Below, piece after piece: positions 45,113 through 54,202 of a stretch of 64,000 nt of DNA; position 1 is the stretch's first letter, and each line of letters opens with the position of its first letter. Source of the stretch: JAPOXR01 sp965116115 (GTDB taxonomy: Bacteria > Pseudomonadota > Alphaproteobacteria > Rhodobacterales > Rhodobacteraceae); assembly GCA_965116115.1 (NCBI GenBank), contig OZ220486.1, positions 4,464,001 to 4,528,000 of the forward strand, read 5' to 3'. The translations under genes were made by a program, and so were the position numbers. The notes beneath the pieces were generated by a model, which worked only from the letters and a program-made list of their open reading frames with translations, made no database searches and was not told the origin of the DNA.

Positions 45113-45301
45113 CTATTCGGGAAAATGGCTGACGATGATGAACATCACGGTGCCCGTCAGCGTGACCGGGAAGGACCACATGTAGGCCCAGAGTTCGTAT
45201 GGCTGCATCAGCATCACCACGCCGGCGGCGATGATGACCGAAGCCGCCATCTCCCACGCGCCCCGGCGGAGCCGCGCCAGGTCTTTCAGAAACCGCATCA
45301 T
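45113..45301 (-). CDS. GlpU-like small membrane protein (DUF2160)
   Basis: Sixty-two residues with a basic N-terminus (RFLKDLARLRRG) and two hydrophobic helices (WEMAASVIIAAGVVMLMQP and AYMWSFPVTLTGTVMFIIV). This short protein is found in glycerol ABC operons of Alphaproteobacteria between permease and binding-protein or ATPase genes. It overlaps the end of the upstream permease gene by four bases. Its exact role is unknown. Confidence 0.7.
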   Translation of the reverse strand: MMRFLKDLARLRRGAWEMAASVIIAAGVVMLMQPYELWAYMWSFPVTLTGTVMFIIVSHFPE

Positions 45302-46236
45302 CTGCGGACGGCTCCGAAGGTGATTCCGCGCAGCAGGTGGCGGCGCAGGAGAATCGTGAACACCATGACCGGAACCAGAAACAGGGTCGCGCCGGCAGCG
45401 ACCGCCGGCCAGTCCTGTCCGCCGACGCCGATGATGGTCGGGATGAACGGCGGGGCCGTCTGCGCCGTCCCGGAAGTCAGCAGCACCGCGAAGGCATACT
45501 CGTTCCAGGCGAAGATCAGACAGAAAACCGCCGTGGACGCCACCCCGGCGGCCGCCTGCGGCAGCACCACTTTGATGAACGCCTGCAGCCGGGTGTAGCC
45601 GTCGATCAGCGCCGCTTCTTCGTATTCCAAAGGAATTTCATCGATGAATCCCTTGAGCAGCCAGACCGCCAGAGACAGATTCACCGCCGTGTAAAGCAGG
45701 ATCATGCCGGCATGCGTGTCCGACAGGCCCATCGACCGGAACATGAGGAAAATCGGGATGGCGACCGCGATCGGCGGCATCATCCGGGTCGACAGGATGA
45801 AAAACAGAAGATCATCCTTCAACGGCACCCGGTAGCGCGAAAACGCATAGGCGGCGAGCGTGCCGAGAAAGACCGACAGAAAGGTCGATCCGAATCCGAT
45901 GATGACGGAATTGAAGAACCGCTCGCCGAACCGGGACGGCCCCGCGATGACCATGCCCTTGCCGTGCACCAGCCGTTCGTACCAATTTCCGGGCGGGTTG
46001 GCGGCCAGATATTCCTCGGTCTGCCGGGTCTGCGTGGTGAACAGGTTCACGTAGCCTTCAAGGGTCGGCTCGAACACCAGTTTCGGAGGATACGCGATCG
46101 AGTCGGCGGGCGATTTGAAGCCGGTCGACAGAATCCAGAGCAGCGGCAGCAGCGTGATCAGCGCGTAGCCCGCGACGAGAACTCCGGCCAGCCGTTTCCA
46201 GGCCGGGCTCGGCTCTGTCAACGGCCTGTTCGTCAC
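45298..46236 (-). CDS. ABC transporter permease, MalG type
   Basis: About 312 residues, six hydrophobic segments, with the EAA loop YEEAALIDGYTRLQAFIKVV and the conserved LSTRMMPPIAVAIPIF. The frame is open to 46338, but a GTG at 46236 overlaps the stop of the upstream permease (GTGA) and is the likely start. Second membrane subunit of the importer. Confidence 0.9.
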   Translation of the reverse strand: MTNRPLTEPSPAWKRLAGVLVAGYALITLLPLLWILSTGFKSPADSIAYPPKLVFEPTLEGYVNLFTTQTRQTEEYLAANPPGNWYERLVHGKGMVIAGPSRFGERFFNSVIIGFGSTFLSVFLGTLAAYAFSRYRVPLKDDLLFFILSTRMMPPIAVAIPIFLMFRSMGLSDTHAGMILLYTAVNLSLAVWLLKGFIDEIPLEYEEAALIDGYTRLQAFIKVVLPQAAAGVASTAVFCLIFAWNEYAFAVLLTSGTAQTAPPFIPTIIGVGGQDWPAVAAGATLFLVPVMVFTILLRRHLLRGITFGAVRR

Positions 46237-47198
46237 CGGTCCTTCACTCTGTTCAGGGCCTTGACGTAAATCGAGGCCAGTCCGAAGATGGTCACGAAAA
46301 GAATGACGGCGTATGCGGACGCATAGCCCGTGCGCCATTTTTCGAACGCTTCGCGCTTCAGGTTAATGGACGTGAGCTCGGTGGTCGATCCCGGACCGCC
46401 GCCGGTGAGCAGGACCACGAGATCGAACATTTTGAAATTCTCAATGCCGCGGAACAGCACCGCCAGCATCAGGAACGGCAGGACCATGGGAACGGTGATG
46501 GTCCGGAACTGGCGCCATTTGGAGGCCCTGTCGCATTCCGCCGCCTCATAGATGTAATCGGGAATCGACCTCAGCCCCGCCAGACAGATCAGCATCACGA
46601 ACGGCGTCCACATCCACGTGTCAACGATGACAATGGCCCAAGGCGCCAGCCTGACTTCGCCGATCATCGTGAAACTGCTCGGATCGGCCCCGGTCAGAAA
46701 TGAGATCAGATAATTGAACAGCCCGATCTGCGGCTGGTAAAGAAATGTCCAGAAATTGCCGACGACAGCCGGTGACAGCATCATCGGCAGAACGATGATC
46801 GTGGTCCACAGGTCGTTGCCCTTGAATTTGCGGTTGATCAGCCACGCCAGCGCGAAGCCGATGACCACCTGAAGCAGCAGAGTCCAGAACAGGAAATGCG
46901 CCGTGGCCTGCATCGTCTGCCAGACGTCGCTGTCGGTCAGGATGCGCTCGTAGTTCCGCAGCCCTATGAATTTGATGTCGGCGTTCGGGCGGTTGGCGCG
47001 GTAATTGGTGAAACTCAGCCTGATCGTCCAGATCAGCGGAAAGATGTTGATCGCCAGCAGCAGAAAGATCGTCGGGGCCACGAAAATCCATGCGATCGCG
47101 CGGTCTGACAGACCCCTGACGCTCCATCCCGGCGGCGGAGGCGCGGCCCCGGCCGGCCGGTCAGAGGCCGGGCCGCCCATGGAAACCTTCCGCTTCAT
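46233..47198 (-). CDS. ABC transporter permease, MalF type
   Basis: A 321-residue permease with six hydrophobic segments. RAIAWIFVAPTIFLLLAIN starts the first helix; the EAA loop is YEAAECDRASKWRQFRTITV. First membrane subunit, following the binding-protein gene. Confidence 0.92.
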   Translation of the reverse strand: MKRKVSMGGPASDRPAGAAPPPPGWSVRGLSDRAIAWIFVAPTIFLLLAINIFPLIWTIRLSFTNYRANRPNADIKFIGLRNYERILTDSDVWQTMQATAHFLFWTLLLQVVIGFALAWLINRKFKGNDLWTTIIVLPMMLSPAVVGNFWTFLYQPQIGLFNYLISFLTGADPSSFTMIGEVRLAPWAIVIVDTWMWTPFVMLICLAGLRSIPDYIYEAAECDRASKWRQFRTITVPMVLPFLMLAVLFRGIENFKMFDLVVLLTGGGPGSTTELTSINLKREAFEKWRTGYASAYAVILFVTIFGLASIYVKALNRVKDR

Positions 47199-47269
47199 GC
47201 CGCGCCTGCGGCGCGGCCGCCGGCTCCGTCCGGCGGTCCGCGGTCACGTGCGCGGTGCGCCGCCGGGGC

Positions 47270-48583
47270 TCAGAGTTTGCCTTCGTCTTCAAAGACTTCG
47301 ATCCAGTCTTCGACCAAACCGTCAAGCGCCTCCTTCGCTGTTCCCTGGCCGGCGATGACGTATTTGTGAACCCTGTCCTGCATCGAAAGCAGAAGCGACG
47401 CATAGGCCGGCTCGGCCCAGAAATCCTTCACGATCGCCATCGAATCAAGGAATGTCTGCGCATAGGGCTGGCTGGTGGCGAATCCGGGATCCTCGACCAC
47501 GGCCCGCAGAGCGGAATAACCGCCGAGCGCCCACCACTGTTTCTGGATCTCGGGCTGCGCGAACCATTTGATGTATTCAAGCGCCGCGTCCCGGTTTTCC
47601 GAGTAGGTGACGACTGAGATTCCCTGCCCGCCGAGCTGGGCGAAATGGCCTCCCGGTCCGGCCGGATTCGGAAAATAGCCCGAACGGTCGCCGCCGACAT
47701 TCGGATCGGCGTGAACGCCCGGCCAGATAAAGGCAAAATTCATCTGCAGAGCGACGAGGCCCGACTTGAAGGCGTCGATCGACTCCGACATGTACCAGTC
47801 GGAAGAGCCCGGAGGCGTGCAGCAGTCGTAGAGGGATTTGTAGAATTCAAGGCCTTCAACGGCGCCCGGTGAGTTGACGTATCCTTCCAGCTCATAGGGG
47901 CTGTCCGGATTGCCGTATTCGAATCCGAAATTGTAGAGGGCGTTCGTCACGCCCATGGTGATGCCTTCCGAGCCGCGCTCGGTGTATATGGCGGCGCCGT
48001 AGACGGTCTTGCCGTCGATCTCCCGCCCTTGGAAAAACTCGGCGATGTCCTTGAGTTCCGCGAGCGTCTGCGGCGCGCCGAGGTCGCGGCCGTAAGTTTC
48101 CCTGTACTCCGCCCGGAGTTCGGGTATCCCGAACCAGTCTTTGCGGTAAGTCCAGCCGACGACATCGCCGAAAGCCGGCAGAGCCCAGTAGTTCGGTGTT
48201 CCTTTGGGCCATTCCGCGTAGCCGGTGACGGTCGCGGGGATGAAGTCATCCATGGAGATGCCTTCAGCGTCAAAGAAGTCATTCAGTTTCACGTAATGTC
48301 CGGCTTCGGCGGAGCCTCCGATCCATTGGCTGTCGCCGATCATCAGATCGCAAAGCTTGCCGCCGGAATTGAGCTCATTGAGCATGCGGTCCGCGAAATT
48401 CGGCCACGGAACGAACTCGAAGCTCATATTGTGGCCGCTTTCCGCTTCAAAATCCTTCGACAGCTCAACCAGCGCGTTGGCCGGATCCCATGCGGCCCAG
48501 CACAGCGTCAAGTCAGCTGAATCGGCGGAGGCCGCGACAACTGAAGCGAGCAGCGCCGCCGCGGCGATTCGGGTCTTTCTCAT
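47270..48583 (-). CDS. ABC transporter substrate-binding protein, glycerol/sugar type
   Basis: A 437-residue periplasmic receptor with a signal peptide (MRKTRIAAAALLASVVAASA). Sequence such as NFADRMLNELNSGGKLCDLM and IGDSQWIGGSAEAGHYVKLN, and later ALEYIKWFAQPEIQKQWWAL, is typical of SBP_bac_1 receptors. It is shorter than the rhizobial GlpV that I remember (over 550 residues), so the ligand may be glycerol, a sugar alcohol or a ketose. First gene of the operon that ends in the kinase. Confidence 0.88.
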   Translation of the reverse strand: MRKTRIAAAALLASVVAASADSADLTLCWAAWDPANALVELSKDFEAESGHNMSFEFVPWPNFADRMLNELNSGGKLCDLMIGDSQWIGGSAEAGHYVKLNDFFDAEGISMDDFIPATVTGYAEWPKGTPNYWALPAFGDVVGWTYRKDWFGIPELRAEYRETYGRDLGAPQTLAELKDIAEFFQGREIDGKTVYGAAIYTERGSEGITMGVTNALYNFGFEYGNPDSPYELEGYVNSPGAVEGLEFYKSLYDCCTPPGSSDWYMSESIDAFKSGLVALQMNFAFIWPGVHADPNVGGDRSGYFPNPAGPGGHFAQLGGQGISVVTYSENRDAALEYIKWFAQPEIQKQWWALGGYSALRAVVEDPGFATSQPYAQTFLDSMAIVKDFWAEPAYASLLLSMQDRVHKYVIAGQGTAKEALDGLVEDWIEVFEDEGKL

Positions 48584-48759
48584 GATGTCCTCTCCCTATT
48601 ATGAGATAATTTGCCCGGCCTTGAAGCGGCTTGTTCGCCGCGGCGGCGCGGACATGCGCGGACTATAGCCGCAATCCGGGAACAATGTCCAACGCTGTTC
48701 ACAAAGATCCGGGCCCGCCCGGCATTCCGCCGGATACCGGGACGCCGCGGCGGTCCGGA

Positions 48760-49368
48760 TCAGCCGGCGACCCGCAGGGTCAGGTTCAGGCGGCCGCCGT
48801 TCCGCAGCAGCTCCGAGCTGCCGAAGCGGATTCGGTCGATTCCGTGGTAACGGAGGCGGGCGTCTCCGCCCATGACAACCACGTCGCCCGACCGAAGCCA
48901 GATCGACTCCGTCTTGCCGCCCCTCTGCAAGTTGCCGATGCGGAACAGCGCATCGTCGCCGAGCGACACCGAAACCACCGGCCACCGGAAGTCGGCTTCG
49001 TCCGCGTCGCGGTGCATGCCCATCTTCGCGCCTTCAAGATAAAGGTTGATCAGGCAGGTGTCCGGCTCCCGGACGCACCCGGACACCTGCCGCCAGACAT
49101 CAAACGCCGTGCCCGGGATAGGCGGCCAGCGTCCGCCGCCGGGCTGTCTTGTTTCGTAACGGTAGCCCTTCGCGTCAGTGATCCATCCGAGCCGGCCGGC
49201 GGATGTCATCCTGACGGACATCCGGCGGCCCGACGGCGTCACCGGCGTCCGCATCGGAGCGGCGAGCGCCACTCCGCGCATTTCCGCGGCCATCGCAGTC
49301 TGGCTGTCCGGTCCGAGCAGGCTTCGGTAAATCCTGAATCCCCGGATTTCATATGTCGGGATCGGCAT
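48760..49368 (-). CDS. alkB: AlkB-type DNA/RNA demethylase
   Basis: A 202-residue Fe(II)/2-oxoglutarate dioxygenase that repairs alkylated bases by oxidative demethylation. Metal ligands His119 and Asp121 (MGMHRDADEADFRWP) and His175 (RYHGIDRI) are present, and the 2-oxoglutarate/metal region ends in RLNLTLR at 193-199, the RxNxTxR motif. The frame is open far upstream, but MPIPTYEIRG at 49368 starts the family sequence. Divergent from dnaK. Confidence 0.93.
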   Translation of the reverse strand: MPIPTYEIRGFRIYRSLLGPDSQTAMAAEMRGVALAAPMRTPVTPSGRRMSVRMTSAGRLGWITDAKGYRYETRQPGGGRWPPIPGTAFDVWRQVSGCVREPDTCLINLYLEGAKMGMHRDADEADFRWPVVSVSLGDDALFRIGNLQRGGKTESIWLRSGDVVVMGGDARLRYHGIDRIRFGSSELLRNGGRLNLTLRVAG

Positions 49369-49403
49369 TGCGTTCGGAGGTTTTCGACATAATTGACGCG
49401 GTA

Positions 49404-49434
49404 TTCTTGTCGGCGCGGAATGGCGCCCTATATA
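49404..49434 (+). promoter_or_regulatory. Heat-shock (RpoH-type) promoter before dnaK
   Basis: CTTG at 49406-49409 and CCTATATA at 49427-49434 are separated by 17 bases, the form of alphaproteobacterial RpoH promoters. TTGTCG (49407) with TATATA (49429) at 16 bases could also serve the vegetative sigma factor. The start of transcription would be near 49441, about 100 bases before dnaK. Confidence 0.65.
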
Positions 49435-49540
49435 AATCACTGGGTTGGCGAGGACCAAATCCGGGAGACGCCGCCGCGGGCGGCCTTCAGGCAGCGGTCC
49501 GCAGAATCTGGCAACATACATTATCAGGGTAATCACAGAC

Positions 49541-51460
49541 ATGAGCAAGGTTATCGGAATCGATCTCGGCACCACCAACTCCTGCGTGGCCATAATGGAC
49601 GGGTCGCGGCCCCGGGTCGTGGAAAACTCCGAGGGCGCGAGAACCACGCCGTCCATCGTCGCCTTCACCGACAGCGAACAACTGGTCGGCCAGGCCGCGA
49701 AACGCCAAGCCGTCACCAACGCGGACAGCACCGTTTTCGCCGTCAAAAGGCTGATCGGCCGCCGTTACGACGACAAGGTCATCGCGCGCGACAAGGACAA
49801 GCTTCCTTACGCCGTGGTCGACGGCGGCAACGGCGACGCTTGGGCCAGAGTACGCGGCAGGAACTATTCGCCGGCGGAAATCTCCGCCGCCATTCTTCAG
49901 AAAATGAAAGAAACCGCGGAAAACTATCTGGGCGAGAGCGTGTCGCAGGCCGTCATCACCGTGCCCGCCTATTTCAACGACGCTCAGCGCCAGGCGACGA
50001 AGGACGCCGGCAAGATCGCCGGTCTGGAAGTGATGCGGATCATCAACGAGCCGACCGCCGCTGCCCTGGCCTACGGTCTGGACAAACAGGAATCCAAGAC
50101 CATCGCCGTTTACGATCTCGGCGGCGGCACGTTCGACATCACGATTCTCGAGATCGACGAAGGTGTGTTCGAGGTCAAATCAACCAACGGCGACACCTAT
50201 CTCGGCGGGGAAGATTTCGACATGCGCATCGTCGACCATCTCGCCGGAGAATTCAAGAAATCGAACGGCGTTGACCTGACCAAGGACGTAATGGCTCTGC
50301 AACGGCTGAAGGAAGCCGCGGAAAAGGCGAAAATCGAACTGTCCTCAAGCCAGGAGACCGAAATCAACCAGCCGTTCATTTCGATGGATCCGAACAGCGG
50401 CCGGCCGCTGCACCTCGTCACCAAACTGACCCGGGCCAAGCTGGAAAATCTGGTGGGCGGGCTGATCAAACAGTCCCTCAAACCCTGCGCCGCGGCGCTC
50501 AAAGACGCCGGCGTGAAGAAATCGGACATAGACGAAGTGGTCCTGGTCGGCGGCATGACGCGCATGCCCAAGGTTCTGGAGGAGGTGTCCGGTTTCTTTG
50601 ACCGCAAACCGCACAAAGGAGTCAATCCCGACGAAGTGGTGGCCATGGGCGCGGCCATCCAGGCCGGCGTGCTGCGCGGCGATGTCAAGGACGTCGTTCT
50701 GCTGGACGTCACGCCTCTGTCGCTCGGCATTGAAACGCTGGGCGGCGTGTTCACGCGTCTGATTGACCGCAACACGACCATTCCGACGAAGAAATCCCAG
50801 ATTTTCTCGACCGCCGAAGACAACCAGGGGGCCGTCACCATCCGCGTGTTCCAAGGCGAGCGCGGGATGGCGGAGCACAACAAAATGCTCGGCCAGTTCA
50901 ACCTGGAAGACATTCCGCCGGCTCCGCGCGGCGTACCTCAGATCGAGGTCTCGTTCGACATCGACGCGAACGGAATCGTATCGGTCACGGCCAAAGACAA
51001 AGGCACCGGCAAAGAGCATCGGATCACGATTCAGGCATCCGGCGGGCTTTCCGAAGAAGACATCGAAAAAATGGTGGCCGACGCGGAAGCGAACGCCGAA
51101 GCCGACCGCGAGCGTAAAGAGCTCGTGGAGACCCGCAACCATGGCGAGACGCTGGTTCATTCGACCCGCAAATCCATCGAGGAACACGGCGACAAAGTCG
51201 ATCCGTCAACCATCGAAGCGATCGAACTTGCGCTGGGCGCGCTCGAAAAGGAACTGGAATCCGACAGCGCCGAAAAGATCAAGGCCGCCATTCAGAACGT
51301 CACTGACGCCGCGATGAAGCTCGGACAGGCCGTCTATGAGGCGCAGATGGCGAAAGACGACGATCCGGAAGACACGGCCGGACCGCCGGACGGCGAAGGC
51401 GACATCGTCGATGCGGATTTCGAAGACGTCGACGACCGCAAAACGAACGGCAAAGGTTGA
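49541..51460 (+). CDS. dnaK: Hsp70 chaperone DnaK
   Basis: A 639-residue Hsp70. It begins with the phosphate-1 motif IGIDLGTTNSCVAIMDG, contains VYDLGGGTFDITILEIDEGV (phosphate-2), VVLVGGMTRMPKV (adenosine) and the linker-substrate domain from about 385 (DVKDVVLLDVTPLSLGIETL). The C-terminal tail ends in acidic residues before KTNGKG. It is start-matched at MSKVIGIDLG; the longer frame to 49445 lies in the promoter region. Followed by dnaJ in the usual order. Confidence 0.97.
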   Translation: MSKVIGIDLGTTNSCVAIMDGSRPRVVENSEGARTTPSIVAFTDSEQLVGQAAKRQAVTNADSTVFAVKRLIGRRYDDKVIARDKDKLPYAVVDGGNGDAWARVRGRNYSPAEISAAILQKMKETAENYLGESVSQAVITVPAYFNDAQRQATKDAGKIAGLEVMRIINEPTAAALAYGLDKQESKTIAVYDLGGGTFDITILEIDEGVFEVKSTNGDTYLGGEDFDMRIVDHLAGEFKKSNGVDLTKDVMALQRLKEAAEKAKIELSSSQETEINQPFISMDPNSGRPLHLVTKLTRAKLENLVGGLIKQSLKPCAAALKDAGVKKSDIDEVVLVGGMTRMPKVLEEVSGFFDRKPHKGVNPDEVVAMGAAIQAGVLRGDVKDVVLLDVTPLSLGIETLGGVFTRLIDRNTTIPTKKSQIFSTAEDNQGAVTIRVFQGERGMAEHNKMLGQFNLEDIPPAPRGVPQIEVSFDIDANGIVSVTAKDKGTGKEHRITIQASGGLSEEDIEKMVADAEANAEADRERKELVETRNHGETLVHSTRKSIEEHGDKVDPSTIEAIELALGALEKELESDSAEKIKAAIQNVTDAAMKLGQAVYEAQMAKDDDPEDTAGPPDGEGDIVDADFEDVDDRKTNGKG

Positions 51461-51505
51461 TCCGTCGCGGCGTGATTCCGCGGCAGACCGGTCCGGGCGC
51501 TTAAA

Positions 51506-52651
51506 ATGGCGGGCGGCGACCATTATTCCACTCTGGGGGTGACCCGCGCCGCCTCCGCCGATGAGATAAAGAAAGCCTACCGCCGCAAGGCGCGCGAACT
51601 TCATCCGGACCAGAACAAGGACAATCCCGAAGCCGAGGCGGAGTTCAAGCGGGTCAACGAAGCCTATGATGTTCTGAAGGATCAGGAAAAGAAAAATCTG
51701 TACGACCGCCTGGGCCATGCGGCATTCACTTCGGCGGGAAGCGGCGGACAGGGATTTTCGCAGGAGGCCGGCCAGTTCAGCTCAGCCTTCTCCGATGTCT
51801 TCGAAGATCTGTTCGGCGACATCATGGGCGCGTCAGGGCGGCGCGGCGGACGCCCCCACTCCCGCGGCTCGGATCTGCGCTATAATATGACTCTCGACCT
51901 TGAAGAAGCGTACGAGGGCGCGCGAAAGCGTATCACCGTTCCGACGTCAGTCGCGTGCGGCGCCTGCGGCGGACAGGGAACGGAGGGCGGCGCAGTGCCC
52001 ACGTCCTGTCCGACCTGCTCCGGAGCCGGCAAAGTGCGCGTCCAGCAGGGATTCTTCACGCTTGAACGGACCTGCCATACCTGCGGCGGCCAAGGGCAGG
52101 TCATCAGGAATCCCTGCAGAAGCTGCGCCGGCGCCGGACGGGTTAACAAGGATCAGATACTGGACGTCGACATTCCCCCGGGGGTCGAAACCGGCTCCCG
52201 CATCCGGCTGAGCGGAAAAGGCGAAGCCGGCACGCGGGGCGGCGATGCCGGCGACCTTTATGTTTTCGTGAATGTCCGGGAGCACGACGTCTTCGCGCGC
52301 GACGGACAAAATCTGACCTGCACGATTCCCGTCTCAATGGCTGTCGCGGCGCTCGGCGGCGAAATTGAGATCCCGACGATCAACGGCAGCCGGGCTAAAT
52401 TCAAGATACCGGCAGGCAGCCAGTCGGGAAAGCGGTTCAGGCTTTCGGGAAAGGGCATGCCCTCGGTCCGCGGCCCGGTCCGCGGCAAAGGCGATCTTTT
52501 CATCAAACTTTTCGTTGAGACGCCCGTCAATCTCTCGGACGAGCAAAAGACGCTCCTGCGGAAATTCGAGGAACTGTCGGCCGGAAACGACAAACCCAGA
52601 CAGGGGCTGGAGGGAATGTTCAAGGGCTTCTGGGAGGATATGAAAAATTGA
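51506..52651 (+). CDS. dnaJ: Co-chaperone DnaJ
   Basis: A 381-residue type I DnaJ: J domain with HPD in KARELHPDQNKDN, a Gly/Ser/Phe-rich region (SAGSGGQGFSQEAGQFSSAF), and four CxxCxGxG zinc repeats (CGACGGQG, CPTCSGAG, CHTCGGQG, CRSCAGAG), then the C-terminal substrate domains. Stimulates DnaK ATPase and delivers unfolded clients. Separated from dnaK by 45 bases; co-transcribed. Confidence 0.97.
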   Translation: MAGGDHYSTLGVTRAASADEIKKAYRRKARELHPDQNKDNPEAEAEFKRVNEAYDVLKDQEKKNLYDRLGHAAFTSAGSGGQGFSQEAGQFSSAFSDVFEDLFGDIMGASGRRGGRPHSRGSDLRYNMTLDLEEAYEGARKRITVPTSVACGACGGQGTEGGAVPTSCPTCSGAGKVRVQQGFFTLERTCHTCGGQGQVIRNPCRSCAGAGRVNKDQILDVDIPPGVETGSRIRLSGKGEAGTRGGDAGDLYVFVNVREHDVFARDGQNLTCTIPVSMAVAALGGEIEIPTINGSRAKFKIPAGSQSGKRFRLSGKGMPSVRGPVRGKGDLFIKLFVETPVNLSDEQKTLLRKFEELSAGNDKPRQGLEGMFKGFWEDMKN

Positions 52652-52741
52652 CGCCGTAAACATGGACGGACGGCTCCGGCCGCCGAACCGGCGCATTCTG
52701 AGATCAGGCGGCGGGCCGAGGCGGCGGACAGCCGTCAACCC

Positions 52742-53683
52742 ATGATCCTGATCCCGGAATTCATGGACGAGCGGGCTGTGAAAAAGCTGCGGCGACGGCA
52801 CAAAGTGTGCTACCGGCCCGGCCTCGCTGACCGTCGGGAAGAGCTGCTTTCGCTGACAGGAAGCTGCCGCGCCCTGATTGTGCGCAACCGAACCCGGGTC
52901 AGCCGGTCCCTGCTTGAAGCCGCGCCGGGCCTCGCCTGCGTCGGACGTCTGGGTGTCGGCCTCGACAATATCGATCTGGCGGAATGCGAATCGCGCGGCA
53001 TCGCCGTCTATCCGGCGGCCGGGGCCAATAGCCGGAGCGTCGCCGAATACGTGGTCTGCTCCGCGATGATGCTGCTGCGCGGCGCCTATTCGATGAACCG
53101 CCGGATGATCGGCGGCGAATGGCCGCGCGGCGAATGCGCGGGCTCCGAAACGTTCGGAAAAATACTGGGCTTGATCGGTTTCGGCTCCATCGGTCAGCAG
53201 ACGGCGCGGCTGGCCGCTGCCGCAGGCATGATTCCCGTCGCATTCGATCCGTTTCTGCCGGACAGCTCCGATGTCTGGAACTTGGCGGACAATGTCAGCA
53301 TGGCTGAACTGCTTGCCGAGTCGGATGCGGCCAGCGTGCATGTTCCCCTGAGCGAAGCGACCCGGAATCTGCTCGGAAAAAAAGAGCTGGAACAAATGAG
53401 ACCGGGCGCGGTCGTCATCAACACATCCCGGGGCGGAGTGGTCGACGAAGACGCGCTGGCGGATGCGATGCGGCGCGGACGTATCGGCGGCTGTGCGCTC
53501 GACGTGTTTGAAAGAGAGCCGCTGAGCGCCGCCGGGGGACAGAAATTCGTAGGACTGGACAATCTGATTCTTACCCCGCATATCGCCGGCGTCACGATCG
53601 AGTCCAATCAGCGCGTCAGCGACATGGTCGCCGGCAAAGTGGCGGCTCACCTGAAGACCATGGACGGAAGCGGTCCAGCCTGA
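52742..53683 (+). CDS. D-2-hydroxyacid dehydrogenase, probably (S)-sulfolactate dehydrogenase
   Basis: A 313-residue NAD-dependent dehydrogenase of the PGDH group. Rossmann motif GLIGFGSIGQQTARLAA at about 143-159, catalytic Arg230 in NTSRGGVVDEDAL, Glu near 259 in DVFEREP and His280 in LTPHIAG. Length (no regulatory ACT domain) matches SlcC-type (S)-sulfolactate dehydrogenases. It precedes the two sulfopyruvate decarboxylase subunits by 12 bases, which strongly suggests oxidation of sulfolactate to sulfopyruvate. The name slcC is plausible but not proven. Confidence 0.8.
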   Translation: MILIPEFMDERAVKKLRRRHKVCYRPGLADRREELLSLTGSCRALIVRNRTRVSRSLLEAAPGLACVGRLGVGLDNIDLAECESRGIAVYPAAGANSRSVAEYVVCSAMMLLRGAYSMNRRMIGGEWPRGECAGSETFGKILGLIGFGSIGQQTARLAAAAGMIPVAFDPFLPDSSDVWNLADNVSMAELLAESDAASVHVPLSEATRNLLGKKELEQMRPGAVVINTSRGGVVDEDALADAMRRGRIGGCALDVFEREPLSAAGGQKFVGLDNLILTPHIAGVTIESNQRVSDMVAGKVAAHLKTMDGSGPA

Positions 53684-53695
53684 GCCGGAGCGGAC

Positions 53696-54202
53696 ATGCC
53701 GACACTGACTGACAAACGGATCATCGACAGCCTGATCGACAGCGGCATCAGCTTCGTGACATCCGTTCCCTGCAAGCAGCTCGCCGGGGTAATTGAACTG
53801 GCGGACAGATCCCGACGGTTGACGCATGTTCCCTGCAACAAAGAAGACGAGGGAATGGGCCTCTGCGCCGGCGCGTACATGGGCGGCAAGCAGACATGCA
53901 TCATCATGCAGAACACCGCTCTGGGAGTCGCAGTCAATGCCCTTGCCACCCTGATCCAGTATTACCACATCCCTTTGCCGATGCTGATCAGCTACCGCGG
54001 CGGGCCCGGCGAAAAAGTGGCCTGCCAGGTTGAGATGGCTCTGCACACGAAGCCGATACTGGATCAGCTGCACATCCCGTCCTACCATTTTTCGCATTGT
54101 GACGATGTCAGCCGCCTGAGCGGCATACTATCGCACGCTCAGACGGCCCGGAAGCCCGCCGCCGTGCTGGCGGACGCGTCATTCTGGAGTTCGGCGCAGT
54201 GA
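53696..54202 (+). CDS. comD: Sulfopyruvate decarboxylase, alpha subunit
   Basis: A 168-residue protein with the N-terminal half of the thiamin-dependent decarboxylase fold: FVTSVPCKQLAGVIELADRS, VPCNKEDEGMGLCAGAYMGG (Glu of the PYR domain) and VMQN-like IIMQNTALGVAVNALATLIQ. It pairs with the beta subunit (next gene, overlapping by four bases) to decarboxylate sulfopyruvate to sulfoacetaldehyde, seen in coenzyme M synthesis and in sulfolactate breakdown. Confidence 0.85.
   Translation: MPTLTDKRIIDSLIDSGISFVTSVPCKQLAGVIELADRSRRLTHVPCNKEDEGMGLCAGAYMGGKQTCIIMQNTALGVAVNALATLIQYYHIPLPMLISYRGGPGEKVACQVEMALHTKPILDQLHIPSYHFSHCDDVSRLSGILSHAQTARKPAAVLADASFWSSAQ

Noticed and set aside
45337..46269. Forward open frame of 310 codons, very rich in Arg, Gln and His
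   Set aside because: Mirror of the MalG-type permease on the reverse strand.
52334..54097. Reverse open frame of 587 codons across dnaJ, the dehydrogenase and comD
   Set aside because: Three clear family members lie on the forward strand; the reverse translation has no motif.
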